From NCBI RefSeq assembly GCF_902459775.1, contig NZ_CABPSQ010000003.1, positions 496,001 to 560,000 on the forward strand: DNA of 64,000 bases. Reading direction: 5' to 3'. Shown here piece after piece: positions 1 through 8,926 of the stretch. The position numbers and the translations under genes are program-made. The notes under the pieces were generated by a model. The model searched no databases. It had not been told where the DNA came from and saw nothing but the letters and a program-made list of their open reading frames with translations. Within the stretch, counting starts at the first letter, position 1; every line of letters begins with the position of its first letter. This stretch comes from Pandoraea captiosa (GTDB lineage: Bacteria > Pseudomonadota > Gammaproteobacteria > Burkholderiales > Burkholderiaceae).

Positions 1-727
1 CCGAGATCAGGCGCCACGTCGGAATCGTCGTGATCGTCTTGTCCCAGTTCTGCACTTTCACCGTGTGCAACGCGATATCCACCACGTCGCCATCGGCGCC
101 CACCTGCGGCATCTCGATCCAGTCGCCCACGCGCAGCATGTCGTTGGACGTGAGCTGCACGCTTGCCACGAACGACATGATCGTGTCCTTGAACACCAGC
201 AGCAGCACGGCGGACATCGCGCCCAGCCCCGAGAGCAGCAGCCACGGCGACCGGTCGATGATGGTCGCGACGATGGCGATTGCCGCCACCACGTACAGCG
301 CGATCTTGCCTAACTGAACGTATCCCTTGATCGAACGGGTACGTGCGTGCTCCGACATCGCGTAGACGGTCTGTGCGGCGTCCAGAATGCCCGCGATGGC
401 CAGCGTGGCGTAAAGCAATGTCGTGGCAAGCGCGACATTGCCGACGACGAGCGCCGCCTTCGCCGGCAAGTCCGGCACGAGGTCGATGCCGAACTGCACG
501 ACCAGATACGGCAGGATGCGCGCGGCACGCTGGAACACGCGATGCGCAAGCAACGCATCGTCCCAGCGATTGGCCGTGCGCTGCACTACGAGACGCACCA
601 CGCGCACGATCACGAACTGCGCCGCAGCCTGCACCACCATCGCTGCAACGACCAGCGTCGCCAGCGACACGGCCATCCGCGCCCAGGGCGCATTGCCGAA
701 CCATGCCATTACCGCTTCCCACGTCAT
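1..727 (-). CDS. MscS-family mechanosensitive channel, YbdG-like (C-terminus outside window)
   Basis: This inner-membrane channel gates on membrane tension and releases solutes on hypo-osmotic shock. About 242 residues are visible from an ATG at 727 with AGGAG upstream, and the frame runs off the left edge. Three hydrophobic segments precede the pore-lining helix. A segment reading SIKGYVQLGKI and then LLLSGLGAMSAVLLLVFKDT is the hallmark of the YbdG or miniconductance branch, and the beta-domain start DWIEMPQVGADGDV follows. The gene lies downstream of and in the same direction as the osmoprotectant importer, but a terminator-like hairpin separates them. The family call is firm; the branch is inferred from motif resemblance. 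Confidence 0.9.
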   Translation of the reverse strand, partial: MTWEAVMAWFGNAPWARMAVSLATLVVAAMVVQAAAQFVIVRVVRLVVQRTANRWDDALLAHRVFQRAARILPYLVVQFGIDLVPDLPAKAALVVGNVALATTLLYATLAIAGILDAAQTVYAMSEHARTRSIKGYVQLGKIALYVVAAIAIVATIIDRSPWLLLSGLGAMSAVLLLVFKDTIMSFVASVQLTSNDMLRVGDWIEMPQVGADGDVVDIALHTVKVQNWDKTITTIPTWRLIS

Positions 728-1040
728 GCCGCCACTCCTTGATTCAAAGACTTCAACGATTTCACCGCTTCCCCCCGGTCTCCGGTCCCCATTCCCATTA
801 GGCGCCCTCCTCACAAGGCCAATGCACCGTCGCAGACAAACGACAGCTCCGGAAAAAACGAATGCCGAACGTAAAAATGACGACCGCGACGGGCCGTCAT
901 TCTTTGATCCGATGCGCAAATGTCGTTCCGCGCATGCATCGAAACTCACGCGGCGTCATGCCATTTCAGATGCCCTCACCATGGCTGAGGCATCCGGCAT
1001 CCACCGACGCACCGATCGCATGCATCGCCTGCATCACCAC
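728..1040. other. intergenic region between channel gene and importer operon
   Basis: No credible gene is visible. The region holds a minus-strand terminator-like hairpin at 872-901 and the promoter region expected for the channel gene. I could not resolve a convincing -35/-10 pair. Confidence 0.5.
872..901 (-). terminator. rho-independent terminator of the osmoprotectant importer operon
   Basis: Read on the minus strand, a 7-bp stem (AATGACG/CGTCATT, 876-882 with 895-901) encloses an inner CCG/CGG pairing and is followed by a run of T (complement of the A run at 873-877). It lies about 140 bases past the stop of the ATPase gene and before the channel gene. Confidence 0.55.
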
Positions 1041-2240
1041 CTATAGCGACACGCCGAAGGGCACGCTGGCCACCACGCTTGGCGTACCCGGCAGCGAGGG
1101 CGCCATGATCGTGCCGCCGCCGTTACCGCGCGACTTGCCCGAGCTCAGATAATCGGCGATGGAATCCTGTGTGACTTCGCCGAGATACTGATTGTCATCG
1201 CCGAGCACCGGCAGCGATGCCAGGTTGTGCTCGTACATCCGCGAGAGCAGCACACGCAGGTTGTCGCCCGCCACTGCCGAAGCCTTGAAGTCGCGCACCC
1301 GCTCGCCGCAAGTCCCCTGCGCGTGACGCGTATCGCGCCGCGCAATGTAACCGAGCGCCCGGGCGTTTTCATCCACGACCACGAGCGAGCGCGTATCGAG
1401 CTCGTCCATCAGACCATAAGCCTCGGCCAGCGTGGTCTGCGGTTTGACGGTCGGTTGCGGGGTGGCCGCATCCTCGGCGCGCACCAGCAGCAGACGTTTG
1501 AGAATTCGGTCATGTCCCACGAAGCTCGCCACGAATTCGTCGACCGGGCGGGCCAGCAGGGCATCCGGCTGCGCGTATTGCACCAGGCTCCCTTGACGGA
1601 AGATCGCGATGCGATCCGCCAGTTTGATCGCCTCGTCGATATCGTGGCTGACCATGATGACGGTCTTGCCCAACTGACGCTGCATCTGCAAGAACTCGTT
1701 CTGAATCGATTCGCGGTTGATCGGGTCGACGGCGCCAAACGGCTCGTCCATGAGCAAGACCGGCGGATCGGCGGCGAGTGCGCGGATCACGCCGATACGC
1801 TGCTGCTGCCCCCCCGAGAGCTCACGCGGATAACGCGAGAGGTAACGCTTCGGATCGAGGGCTACCATGCCCATGAGCTCGGTAGCGCGCTCACGGCAGC
1901 GTTTCTTGTCCCAGCCGAGCAGGCGCGGCACCACCGTGATGTTCTCCTCGATGGTCATGTTCGGGAACAGGCCGATCTGCTGGATGACATAACCGATGTG
2001 ACGGCGCAGTTCGATCTCGTTGATGTTGCCGGTGTCCTGACCGTTGAGCAGAATGTGCCCGGACGTCGGTTTGATCAGCCGGTTGATCATCTTGAGCGTG
2101 GTCGTCTTGCCGCAGCCCGAGGGGCCGAGAAAGACGCAGATTTCGCCCGGCGGCACCGCGAGGCTGACAGAGTTCACTGCGGTCACGCGCGTGCCGTCCT
2201 TCTGGACGAAGCTTTTGGTGAGATTGTCGAGTTTGATCAT
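1041..2240 (-). CDS. osmoprotectant (glycine betaine/choline-type) ABC transporter ATP-binding protein
   Basis: This cytoplasmic ATPase powers uptake of quaternary ammonium osmolytes; its 399 residues fit the OpuCA/YehX/ProV type. Walker A GPSGCGKTT lies near residues 39-47, the signature LSGGQQQR near 143-150, and Walker B VLLMDEP near 167. The C-terminal third looks like a CBS-domain pair, which in OpuA/OpuC proteins senses ionic strength. The ATG at 2240 overlaps the stop of the upstream permease (ATGA), so the two are translationally coupled. A longer open frame reaches further upstream, but that part is the permease gene read in another frame. The exact substrate cannot be read from sequence. 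Confidence 0.92.
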   Translation of the reverse strand: MIKLDNLTKSFVQKDGTRVTAVNSVSLAVPPGEICVFLGPSGCGKTTTLKMINRLIKPTSGHILLNGQDTGNINEIELRRHIGYVIQQIGLFPNMTIEENITVVPRLLGWDKKRCRERATELMGMVALDPKRYLSRYPRELSGGQQQRIGVIRALAADPPVLLMDEPFGAVDPINRESIQNEFLQMQRQLGKTVIMVSHDIDEAIKLADRIAIFRQGSLVQYAQPDALLARPVDEFVASFVGHDRILKRLLLVRAEDAATPQPTVKPQTTLAEAYGLMDELDTRSLVVVDENARALGYIARRDTRHAQGTCGERVRDFKASAVAGDNLRVLLSRMYEHNLASLPVLGDDNQYLGEVTQDSIADYLSSGKSRGNGGGTIMAPSLPGTPSVVASVPFGVSL

Positions 2241-2884
2241 ACGGTTCGGATTCCTTTCGGTGTCAGCACGCGCTGAAGGCGGTGCAACAGGGTGTCGGCA
2301 ACGATGGCGAGCAAGCTCACCATGACCGCACCCACGACAAGCTGCCGGGTATCGCTCTGGCTGATCCCCTGGGTGATCAACACCCCGAGGCCGCCCGCCC
2401 CGACGATGGCGCCAATGGCCATCACGCCAATATTCATCACAACGGCAGTGCGCACGCCGCCGAGCACCACCGGCACCGCCAGCGGCAACTCCACCAGGCG
2501 CAGACGCTGCCAGAACGTCATGCCGATGCCGATCCCCGCTTCGCGAATGCTCGGATCGATCTGCCGCAAGGCGAGACTCGTGTTGCGCATGATCGGCAGC
2601 AGCGAATACAGGAAGACGGCGGCCACCGCCGGTGCGGGGCCAATGCCCATGCCGTAGACGGACAGGGCCGGGATCATCAGGCCGAACAGGGCAATCGACG
2701 GGATCGTGAGCACGACGGTCGCCAACCCCAGCACGGCGCCGGACAACCAGCGAAAACGCGTGACCAGCACGCCCAGCGGCACACCGACCACGATGGCCGC
2801 CCCAACCGAGGCGGCCACCAGCCACGCGTGCTGACCGGTGAGGGTCAGAATGCGGTGCCAGTTATGCGTCAGAAATTCAATCAT
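2237..2884 (-). CDS. osmoprotectant ABC transporter permease (second)
   Basis: An inner-membrane permease of the binding-protein-dependent (BPD) type, 215 residues with five or six hydrophobic segments. The segment AGIGIGMTFWQRLRLVELPLA is the EAA loop that contacts the ATPase. I chose the ATG at 2884 because GAGGAG sits six bases upstream; an in-frame TTG twelve bases further up lacks such a site. Its stop overlaps the ATPase start by four bases. It pairs with the other permease (3874-4608) to form the transmembrane channel, the usual heterodimer in OpuC/Yeh-type importers. Confidence 0.9.
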   Translation of the reverse strand: MIEFLTHNWHRILTLTGQHAWLVAASVGAAIVVGVPLGVLVTRFRWLSGAVLGLATVVLTIPSIALFGLMIPALSVYGMGIGPAPAVAAVFLYSLLPIMRNTSLALRQIDPSIREAGIGIGMTFWQRLRLVELPLAVPVVLGGVRTAVVMNIGVMAIGAIVGAGGLGVLITQGISQSDTRQLVVGAVMVSLLAIVADTLLHRLQRVLTPKGIRTV

Positions 2885-2931
2885 GAGACTCCTCAATCAG
2901 TAACCATGGGGGCAACGACGGACCTGCGCCG

Positions 2932-3852
2932 TCACTGCACCAGCCCTTCCTGCTTGAGGAAGTCGCTCGCCACGCGCGACACGGCACGGTGATCGATGTC
3001 GACCTGCGCGTTCATGTCGCGCATGTTGTCGTCATTGATCTTCGCGGACAGCGCATTGAGTTCGTCGGCGAGTTTGGGATTGGCATCGAGCACTTCCTTT
3101 CGCACCACCGGCGTGGCCGCGTACGCCGGGAAGAAGCCCTTGTCGTCGGTCAGCACCTTGAGATCGAAGCCCTTGTTGCGGCCATCGCTCGTGTAGACGA
3201 GCCCCGCATCGATCTGCTCATTTCTGAGCGCGGTGTAGACCAGCCCGGGGTCCATTTGCTTGATGTTGCTGCGCTCGAGGTGGAAGTCATAGAGCTGCTC
3301 CATCGGACCGAGACCGTCGGAGCGGCCAACGAACTCCATGTCGAAGGCGAACTGCATTTTCGGATTCGCATGGAATTTCGCGACGAGTTGAGAGACCGTC
3401 TCGATGCCCTCCTCGCGCGCGATCTTGCCCGGCATGGCGAACGCATAGGTGTTGTTCAGTGCCGCCGGATCCAGCCAGACGAGGCCGATCTTTGCGTCGA
3501 GCGCCTTTACGCGTTCGTAGGTTTGCTGCGGGTCGAGCTTTTCGGTGACCTTGTTGTAGACGATCAGCGACGTGCCCGTGTACTCCCAGACCACGTCGAG
3601 CTGACGGCTCTCCATGCCCTGGCGCATCACCACGCTACCCAGCCCGTTTTTGAGTTCGACGTCGTAGCCCTTGCTGCGCAAGTATTGCGCCGTCATCTCG
3701 GAGAGGATCAGTTGCTCGGTGAAGTTCTTGCCGCCGATGGTGAGCGTGGCGGCTTGTGCCGTAGCGCTCGCTGCCGTGACACCCAGCGCTAGAAAGGCGG
3801 CGCCGATGAGTCGCATCCAGCGCGGCATCATATGTGAAAACGAAATTTGCAT
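2932..3852 (-). CDS. osmoprotectant ABC transporter substrate-binding protein (OsmF/OpuCC-like)
   Basis: A periplasmic solute receptor of 306 residues. A signal peptide (about residues 1-34, ending in TAQA) precedes LTIGGKNFTEQLILSEM, the typical opening of the OpuAC/OsmF family. Aromatic residues for a quaternary-amine cage are plausible but cannot be placed with certainty. It lies between the two permease genes, 21 bases after one and 47 before the other, in an order permease, receptor, permease, ATPase. This differs from the E. coli order yehZYXW. Confidence 0.92.
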   Translation of the reverse strand: MQISFSHMMPRWMRLIGAAFLALGVTAASATAQAATLTIGGKNFTEQLILSEMTAQYLRSKGYDVELKNGLGSVVMRQGMESRQLDVVWEYTGTSLIVYNKVTEKLDPQQTYERVKALDAKIGLVWLDPAALNNTYAFAMPGKIAREEGIETVSQLVAKFHANPKMQFAFDMEFVGRSDGLGPMEQLYDFHLERSNIKQMDPGLVYTALRNEQIDAGLVYTSDGRNKGFDLKVLTDDKGFFPAYAATPVVRKEVLDANPKLADELNALSAKINDDNMRDMNAQVDIDHRAVSRVASDFLKQEGLVQ

Positions 3853-3873
3853 AGGTTTGGGTCTCCTGAAGTC

Positions 3874-4608
3874 TCAGCGCGCCGGAGCGCCGTGACGGGC
3901 GAACCAGAGCCCGCTCGCAAAGGCGACGATGCCGTCGAGCACGAGGGCAAGCAGTGCAGTGCCGGCGGCGCCGAGCAAGAGCTTGGTCGGATCGTTGAGG
4001 TAGATGCCCGGGAAGATCAGTTGTCCCAGACTGTCCGCGCCGATCAGGAAGGCCAGCGGCGCGGTGCCGACATTGATCGCGAGTGCGGTGCGAATGCCGC
4101 CGACGATGACCGGCATGGCGTTGGGCAAGTCGACGCGGAACAACACTTGCGCAGGCGTCATGCCCATGCCGCGCGCCGACTCTCGCAGGGCGGGCGGCAC
4201 CTGACGCAGCCCTTCGTACGCATTACGCACAATTGGCAACAGCGACGCGAGCCACAGCGCCAGAATGGCCGGGCGGTCGCCAATGCCAAGCACCGCCATC
4301 GACAAAGCCAGCACCGCAAGCGAAGGCAAGGTATTGCCGATGTTGAAAACCTGCACCGCGCGCTCGGCGTGTTTCTCGAACATCGGCCGCGAGATCAGCA
4401 CGCCTGCGGGCACGCCGACCACAATGGCCAATGTCATCGATATCGCCACGAGCTTAAGATGCTGCTGGGTGTAGTACACCAGGTCGCCCCGGTATTTGAC
4501 GAGCGAATCGACGCCCAGCCAATACACCAGACCGGTGACTGCGGCGGCAACACCGAGCAGTCCGAAGCCGGCCAAATAGAGAATGCGATACTGCTTCGCC
4601 ACGTTCAT
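3874..4608 (-). CDS. osmoprotectant ABC transporter permease (first gene of operon)
   Basis: An inner-membrane permease of 244 residues with about six hydrophobic segments and an EAA-loop region (ARGMGMTPAQVLFRVDLPNA). The ATG at 4608 was chosen because AAAGGGAG lies just upstream and the protein then opens with a short cationic stretch before the first membrane helix. An in-frame start at 4692 would add an unlikely cysteine-rich leader. It heads the importer operon. Osmotic induction is expected for the family, but I could not define its promoter. Confidence 0.9.
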   Translation of the reverse strand: MNVAKQYRILYLAGFGLLGVAAAVTGLVYWLGVDSLVKYRGDLVYYTQQHLKLVAISMTLAIVVGVPAGVLISRPMFEKHAERAVQVFNIGNTLPSLAVLALSMAVLGIGDRPAILALWLASLLPIVRNAYEGLRQVPPALRESARGMGMTPAQVLFRVDLPNAMPVIVGGIRTALAINVGTAPLAFLIGADSLGQLIFPGIYLNDPTKLLLGAAGTALLALVLDGIVAFASGLWFARHGAPAR

Positions 4609-4928
4609 GCTCCCTTTGAATGGGTTGGCAGCGCTGCGCGCGAGGCAATAGCAATCGCCCCGCGTGACAACGCGGTCAATCAAGCATGACAACTGTTAGC
4701 TGCCTTGCGAATTGTGATGTGTTCGATTCCGAAGGTCTGTGAAAGACAACGGTGACGAACAAGGCGTCGCGGAATGCGACTTGAGAGACGAGCTTTCGAC
4801 GCCGTGGGCGCCTGGGCCTCTCGGTGCACGCTTATTGAAAGCGCGCGAAAGTTTTACTGCTGAAACTCATTGCGTGGTGGTAAGGACGCCGGCGCAACGA
4901 GGAACACCGGCAACGCTTTTGATTCTAT

Positions 4929-4956
4929 GGGCCAACCGCAGCGATTGGCTTTTTTT
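4929..4956 (+). terminator. orphan terminator-like hairpin
   Basis: GCCAA (4931-4935) pairs with TTGGC (4945-4949), extendable by two G-T pairs, and is followed by seven T. No plus-strand gene precedes it. It may end a small RNA starting in the importer upstream region, or be chance. Confidence 0.35.
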
Positions 4957-5314
4957 ATTCTAGTACAGATAGTGCGTCGATGCCAACCCGTAGCATGTTT
5001 TTCGTGGGAAATATGGCACTTTTACACGTAATTACACGAGATATTTTTCATATGAATAGGACTACAGATTAATTGCACACACGGCAATCCCCCGTCAGCG
5101 CAGGCGTCACGGGGAAGGGAAAAGTTACCTTTGCGACGCCTCTTTATCTCGTCCCGAAATCCGCATTTTGCGTGTTTCGTAGAGTGGATCAACGTGCCGC
5201 GGGAATTATTTTCCGATCGGCGGCGCCGGGGGAGCACTACGTCCGAAGCATCGGAAAAAACGTTCACAACCCGCATGCCGACGCGTTGCAAACCCGGAAT
5301 TGAAGGGGGTATGC

Positions 5315-5358
5315 GGAAACGACTCGAAAACGCTTCGGAAACGTTCTGGAAACGGGTG
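5315..5358. repeat. four tandem 11-bp repeats (GGAAACG core)
   Basis: Units at 5315, 5326, 5337 and 5348 read GGAAACGACTC, GAAAACGCTTC, GGAAACGTTCT and GGAAACGGGTG. The period is about one helical turn, and the array lies about 185 bases before the cyclase start. Confidence 0.8.
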
Positions 5359-5543
5359 CGAAGCCGGAAAAACTCGTGTATTCTCCGAGGTTTATCTTAG
5401 TTATCAATCATTTAGCGCAAAATCGGGGAAACGCGGGCGTCACGTCGGGCTATGACCTTGGCGGCGATTCGCGGGCGCGATGGTTGAACGGTAAGAAAGC
5501 GATCGTGCGCGGGCACGAGGTCGTTGAATGGCGAATAACAACT

Positions 5544-6911
5544 ATGAAAAGTACCATCAGCCGTACCGAACAGGGCAATCGCGTTGCCGCGACCACCATT
5601 CTGGTTGCGTGCGCCGCGCTCACACTCGCAGGATTTCTTGCGCGCGCGCTCGAAGGCGCGGTCAATCCGCTGCTCACGTTCTTTCTTGTTTCGGCCGGCG
5701 GCATTCTGAACTTGTCGACGGCGTGCCTGCTGGGCGTTCAATACCTCTACAACGGTAAGCGTTACTTCGCACAGTTCGGCTGCGCCTTTTTGTTGCGCGG
5801 TCTGTTCATGTTCACCGAGGGCGTGTTGCTCGCGAACCAGCTCGCCGGCATCTCGACGCACGTGACCCGCGCGCCGTTCTGGCTCTGGCTGGTGGCCGAA
5901 GCGAGCTTCGCCGCCTACGTCATGCTGAGTGTGCGCAGCTACTCGCGAACGCGCATGGATCCGCACACGCGCCCGGGCTACTCGGAAGCGGCACGTTACG
6001 GCGCGACCGTGCTCATCATCTGGGTGACGGTCTCACTGTCGCTCGTCGGGGCGGGACGCACGCTCGTCACGCCGCATCTGGCCGGTGGCATCGACATCGA
6101 AACGCTCGCGTTGGGCGCGCTATTCGTCGCCTATGTCGCGCTGTGGTGGCGTATTGCCGCCGTCACGCGCCTGTCGCACAAGCTGTTTCTTCTCGTGTGG
6201 GTCGTCGTCACGATTTCGCTGTGCCAGTTGCTGCTTTCGCTGACCGCGCCGAGCGAGGCGTCCTACCAGTGGTATGCCGCCCGCCTGCTTGCGCTAGCCT
6301 CGCCCGGCGTTGCGACGCTGGCGCTCGTGTGGGAGATCACGCGTCAGTACCAGTCGCTCGCGCTCACGAACACCGATCTCGTCGAGAAGGTATTCATCGA
6401 TCCGCTCACGCATATCTACAACCGGCGCTACTTCGACAACCGCATTCGTCTCGTCGCGGAGCGAGTGCAGCAACGCGCCATTCCATTGTCCGTCCTGCTC
6501 ATCGACATCGACTTCTTCAAGCAGGTGAACGACCGCTACGGGCATCCGTTCGGCGACGCCGTACTGCAACGCATCGCCACGACGATCCAGCATTGCATTC
6601 GCCTGCCGAGCGATTTTGCGGTGCGTCTGGGTGGGGAGGAGTTTGCGGTGGTGCTGCCTGAGATCGATCAGCACGCAGCGCTTCGCGTCGCCGACCGTAT
6701 TCGCGAGTCGGTCAAGCGGGCTAGTTCGGACCTGTTGCCGCAAGCCGCACGCGACGAAGGCGAGGCAATTACGATCAGCGTGGGGATTGCGTCATGGCAG
6801 CCGGGAGAGCCGCTCGTGATCAGCGCCATGCTCGATCGCGCGGACAAGGCGCTGTATCAGGCCAAGCACAAGGGACGGGATCAGAGCGTGCTGGGACAGA
6901 TGGCCGCGTGA
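5544..6911 (+). CDS. membrane-bound diguanylate cyclase (GGDEF)
   Basis: It makes cyclic di-GMP from two GTP. The protein has 455 residues. The N-terminal half (about residues 15-280) holds seven or eight hydrophobic segments, resembling MASE-type sensor domains. The GGDEF domain follows, with DPLTHIYNRRYF at its start and RLGGEEF, an active-site variant, at 361-367. The product-inhibition motif RxxD expected just before it is altered: the arginine stands one position too far away (RLPSD). The ATG at 5544 has a weak ribosome site. An in-frame GTG at 5376 would add 56 residues without homology-like features. It converges with the VOC gene, 7 bases apart. Confidence 0.9.
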   Translation: MKSTISRTEQGNRVAATTILVACAALTLAGFLARALEGAVNPLLTFFLVSAGGILNLSTACLLGVQYLYNGKRYFAQFGCAFLLRGLFMFTEGVLLANQLAGISTHVTRAPFWLWLVAEASFAAYVMLSVRSYSRTRMDPHTRPGYSEAARYGATVLIIWVTVSLSLVGAGRTLVTPHLAGGIDIETLALGALFVAYVALWWRIAAVTRLSHKLFLLVWVVVTISLCQLLLSLTAPSEASYQWYAARLLALASPGVATLALVWEITRQYQSLALTNTDLVEKVFIDPLTHIYNRRYFDNRIRLVAERVQQRAIPLSVLLIDIDFFKQVNDRYGHPFGDAVLQRIATTIQHCIRLPSDFAVRLGGEEFAVVLPEIDQHAALRVADRIRESVKRASSDLLPQAARDEGEAITISVGIASWQPGEPLVISAMLDRADKALYQAKHKGRDQSVLGQMAA

Positions 6912-6918
6912 GCCGACG

Positions 6919-7329
6919 CTAGCGAGAGGGCGGTCCTTTAAGTTCCACCGTGTTGCCGTCGGGATCGTCGAGATAGCACGACGGCCCTTCCCCATGCGCG
7001 CCATAACGCTGCACCACCTCCCCCAACGTCACCCCGTGCGAGGCCAGCGCCTGGCGGATCGCCGCGTCGTCGAAGGGTTCGACACGCAGACAGAAGTGAT
7101 CGAGGTTGCGCCCTTCAGGGCCTGGCGCCGCACCGCCCTGGCGACCTATCGTCCCGGCTACGTCCACCAGATCGATGAGCGAATCGCCGGCGCGCAACTG
7201 CACCAGCCCGAGCTCGGGCTGCACCTTCTCCAGCGTGCAGCCCAATACGTCGACATAGAAGTGCTGAAGGCGCGCGACATCGGCCGTTCGCAATACCACG
7301 TGATCGAGTGCGACGAACGGGATCTTCAT
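6919..7329 (-). CDS. VOC-family (glyoxalase/dioxygenase-fold) protein
   Basis: A small cytoplasmic metal-binding protein of 136 residues with two beta-alpha-beta-beta-beta modules. Candidate metal ligands are the histidines in ALDHVVLRT and NLDHFCLRV and the glutamate in DPDGNTVELKG. The substrate is unknown; the sequence is not that of lactoylglutathione lyase GloA, which is encoded separately at 28489. It starts 17 bases after the spoVR stop on the same strand, so it is probably the fourth gene of the prkA operon. No strong ribosome site precedes the ATG at 7329, but the protein begins exactly where the family does. Confidence 0.8.
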   Translation of the reverse strand: MKIPFVALDHVVLRTADVARLQHFYVDVLGCTLEKVQPELGLVQLRAGDSLIDLVDVAGTIGRQGGAAPGPEGRNLDHFCLRVEPFDDAAIRQALASHGVTLGEVVQRYGAHGEGPSCYLDDPDGNTVELKGPPSR

Positions 7330-7346
7330 CCGGCCCACGCTCGCCG

Positions 7347-8891
7347 TCAGGCGCTCAGCGCGTAGCGCCGACGCTTCTCGACCTTGGTCTCGTGCGTCAT
7401 CTCGCTGCGGCCGTCTTCGAACACGGTCTCCAGCCGTACCGTGAAACCCCACAGACGCGCCACATGCTTGAGCACTTCCTCGAAGCTGTCGTCGAGCGGC
7501 TTGCGCTCGCTTTGCACATGACGCAGCGTGAGCGAGCGATCGCCATGCAGGTCGACGTGCGCGACCTGAATGTTGGGTTCCAGCTGGCTGAGGTTGTACT
7601 GCTGCGCGAGCATCTCGCGGATCTCCCGATAACCCGCATCGTTATGGATGGCGGTCACGCGCAACCGGCTGTCGCGATCGTCGTCGAGTACGGAGAACAG
7701 CTTCAGATCGCGAATCACCTTGGGTGAGAGGAACTGCTGAATGAAGCTCTCGTCCTTGAAGTTGCGCATGGCGAAGTCGAGTGTCTTCAACCAGTCCGAA
7801 CCGGCAATATCGGGCGCCCACTGGCGGTCCTCTTCGGTGGGGTCTTCGCACATGCGGCGAATGTCCTGGAACATCGCGAAGCCCAGGGCATAGGGGTTCA
7901 GGCCGCTGTAATACGGGCTATCGAACGACGGCTGATACACCACGTTGGTGTGCGCGTGCAGGAACTCCATCATGAACGCGTCGTTGACGAGCTTCTCCTT
8001 GTAGAGCTGCTGGAGAATCGTGTAGTGCCAGAACGTCGCCCAGCCTTCGTTCATCACTTTGGTCTGACGCTGCGGATAGAAGTACTGTGCGAGCTTGCGC
8101 ACGATGCGCACGATTTCCCGCTGCCACGGCGCGAGCTTCGGCGCATTCTTCTCGAAGAAATACAGCAGGTTCTCCTGCGGCTCACCCGGAAACGGCGGTT
8201 CGTCCGAGTCCGTGGGGTCGAGGCCGTCGTCCTCATCGTCGTCATGCAGGGCGTGGTTCGGCAGCGTGCGCCACAGATCGTTGATCTGCATTTGCAGATA
8301 GTTCTCACGCTCCTTTTGCCGCGCCTGTTCCTGCGCGAGCGACAACCGCTTGGGTCGCTTGTACCGGTCCACGCCGTAGTTCATGAGCGCGTGGCAGGAG
8401 TCGAGCAACAGCTCCACGGATTGCTCGCCGTAGCGTTGCTCGCACTCGGTGATGTAGTTTCGCGCGAACAGCAGATAGTCGACGATGGCGTCGGCACTGG
8501 TCCACGTGCGAAAGAGGTAGTTCCCCTTGAAGAACGAGTTGTGACCGTAGCTGGCGTGCGCGATGGTCAGCGCCTGCATGGTCATGCTGTTCTCCTCCAT
8601 CAGATAGGCGATGCAGGGGTTCGAGTTGATGACGATCTCGTACGCCAGCCCCATCTGCCCGCGCTTGTAGCCGCGCTCGGACGACAGAAAATGCTTGCCG
8701 TAAGACCAGTGGTGGTAGCCGATGGGCAGACCGACGGTTGCGTAAGCGTCGAGCATCTGCTCGGCGGTAATGATCTCGATCTGATTCGGGTACGTGTCGA
8801 GCTTGAAGTCCGAGGCGATGCGCGCGATCTCGTGCTCGTATCGCTGAATCAGCTCGAACGTCCATTCCGATCCGGTGGAGATATACGCCAT
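7347..8891 (-). CDS. SpoVR family protein (YcgB-like)
   Basis: A cytoplasmic protein of 514 residues, the usual length for SpoVR/YcgB. Diagnostic stretches are GYHHWSYGKHF, AYEIVINSNPCIAYLMEENS and NEGWATFWHYTIL, rich in conserved His, Glu and Trp. The biochemical role is unknown. In Bacillus SpoVR affects spore cortex; in Proteobacteria the gene travels with prkA and yeaH and is linked to stress or starvation. The ATG at 8891 gives the conserved N-terminus; upstream in-frame codons belong to the tail of yeaH in another frame. It lies 35 bases after yeaH. Confidence 0.93.
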   Translation of the reverse strand: MAYISTGSEWTFELIQRYEHEIARIASDFKLDTYPNQIEIITAEQMLDAYATVGLPIGYHHWSYGKHFLSSERGYKRGQMGLAYEIVINSNPCIAYLMEENSMTMQALTIAHASYGHNSFFKGNYLFRTWTSADAIVDYLLFARNYITECEQRYGEQSVELLLDSCHALMNYGVDRYKRPKRLSLAQEQARQKERENYLQMQINDLWRTLPNHALHDDDEDDGLDPTDSDEPPFPGEPQENLLYFFEKNAPKLAPWQREIVRIVRKLAQYFYPQRQTKVMNEGWATFWHYTILQQLYKEKLVNDAFMMEFLHAHTNVVYQPSFDSPYYSGLNPYALGFAMFQDIRRMCEDPTEEDRQWAPDIAGSDWLKTLDFAMRNFKDESFIQQFLSPKVIRDLKLFSVLDDDRDSRLRVTAIHNDAGYREIREMLAQQYNLSQLEPNIQVAHVDLHGDRSLTLRHVQSERKPLDDSFEEVLKHVARLWGFTVRLETVFEDGRSEMTHETKVEKRRRYALSA

Positions 8892-8926
8892 GATGCGTCC
8901 TCGTTGTAGTACCGGCGGGACGGTTT

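Larger units (their letters stand above)
4609..5543. other. long intergenic region upstream of importer operon and diguanylate cyclase gene
   Basis: No supportable gene lies in these 935 bases. Contents are a plus-strand hairpin with T run (4929-4956) with no gene in front of it, a markedly AT-richer stretch around 4975-5075, and four direct 11-bp repeats (5315-5358). The importer and cyclase genes diverge from this region, so it must hold both promoters; neither is clear by eye. Confidence 0.5.

Noticed and set aside
1041-2825. 594-codon version of the importer ATPase
   Set aside because: The extra 195 residues are the permease gene read in another frame. The ATG at 2240, overlapping the permease stop, is the real start.
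4739-4963. 74-codon frame upstream of the orphan terminator
   Set aside because: It runs through the terminator-like hairpin, lacks a ribosome site and shows no recognisable features.
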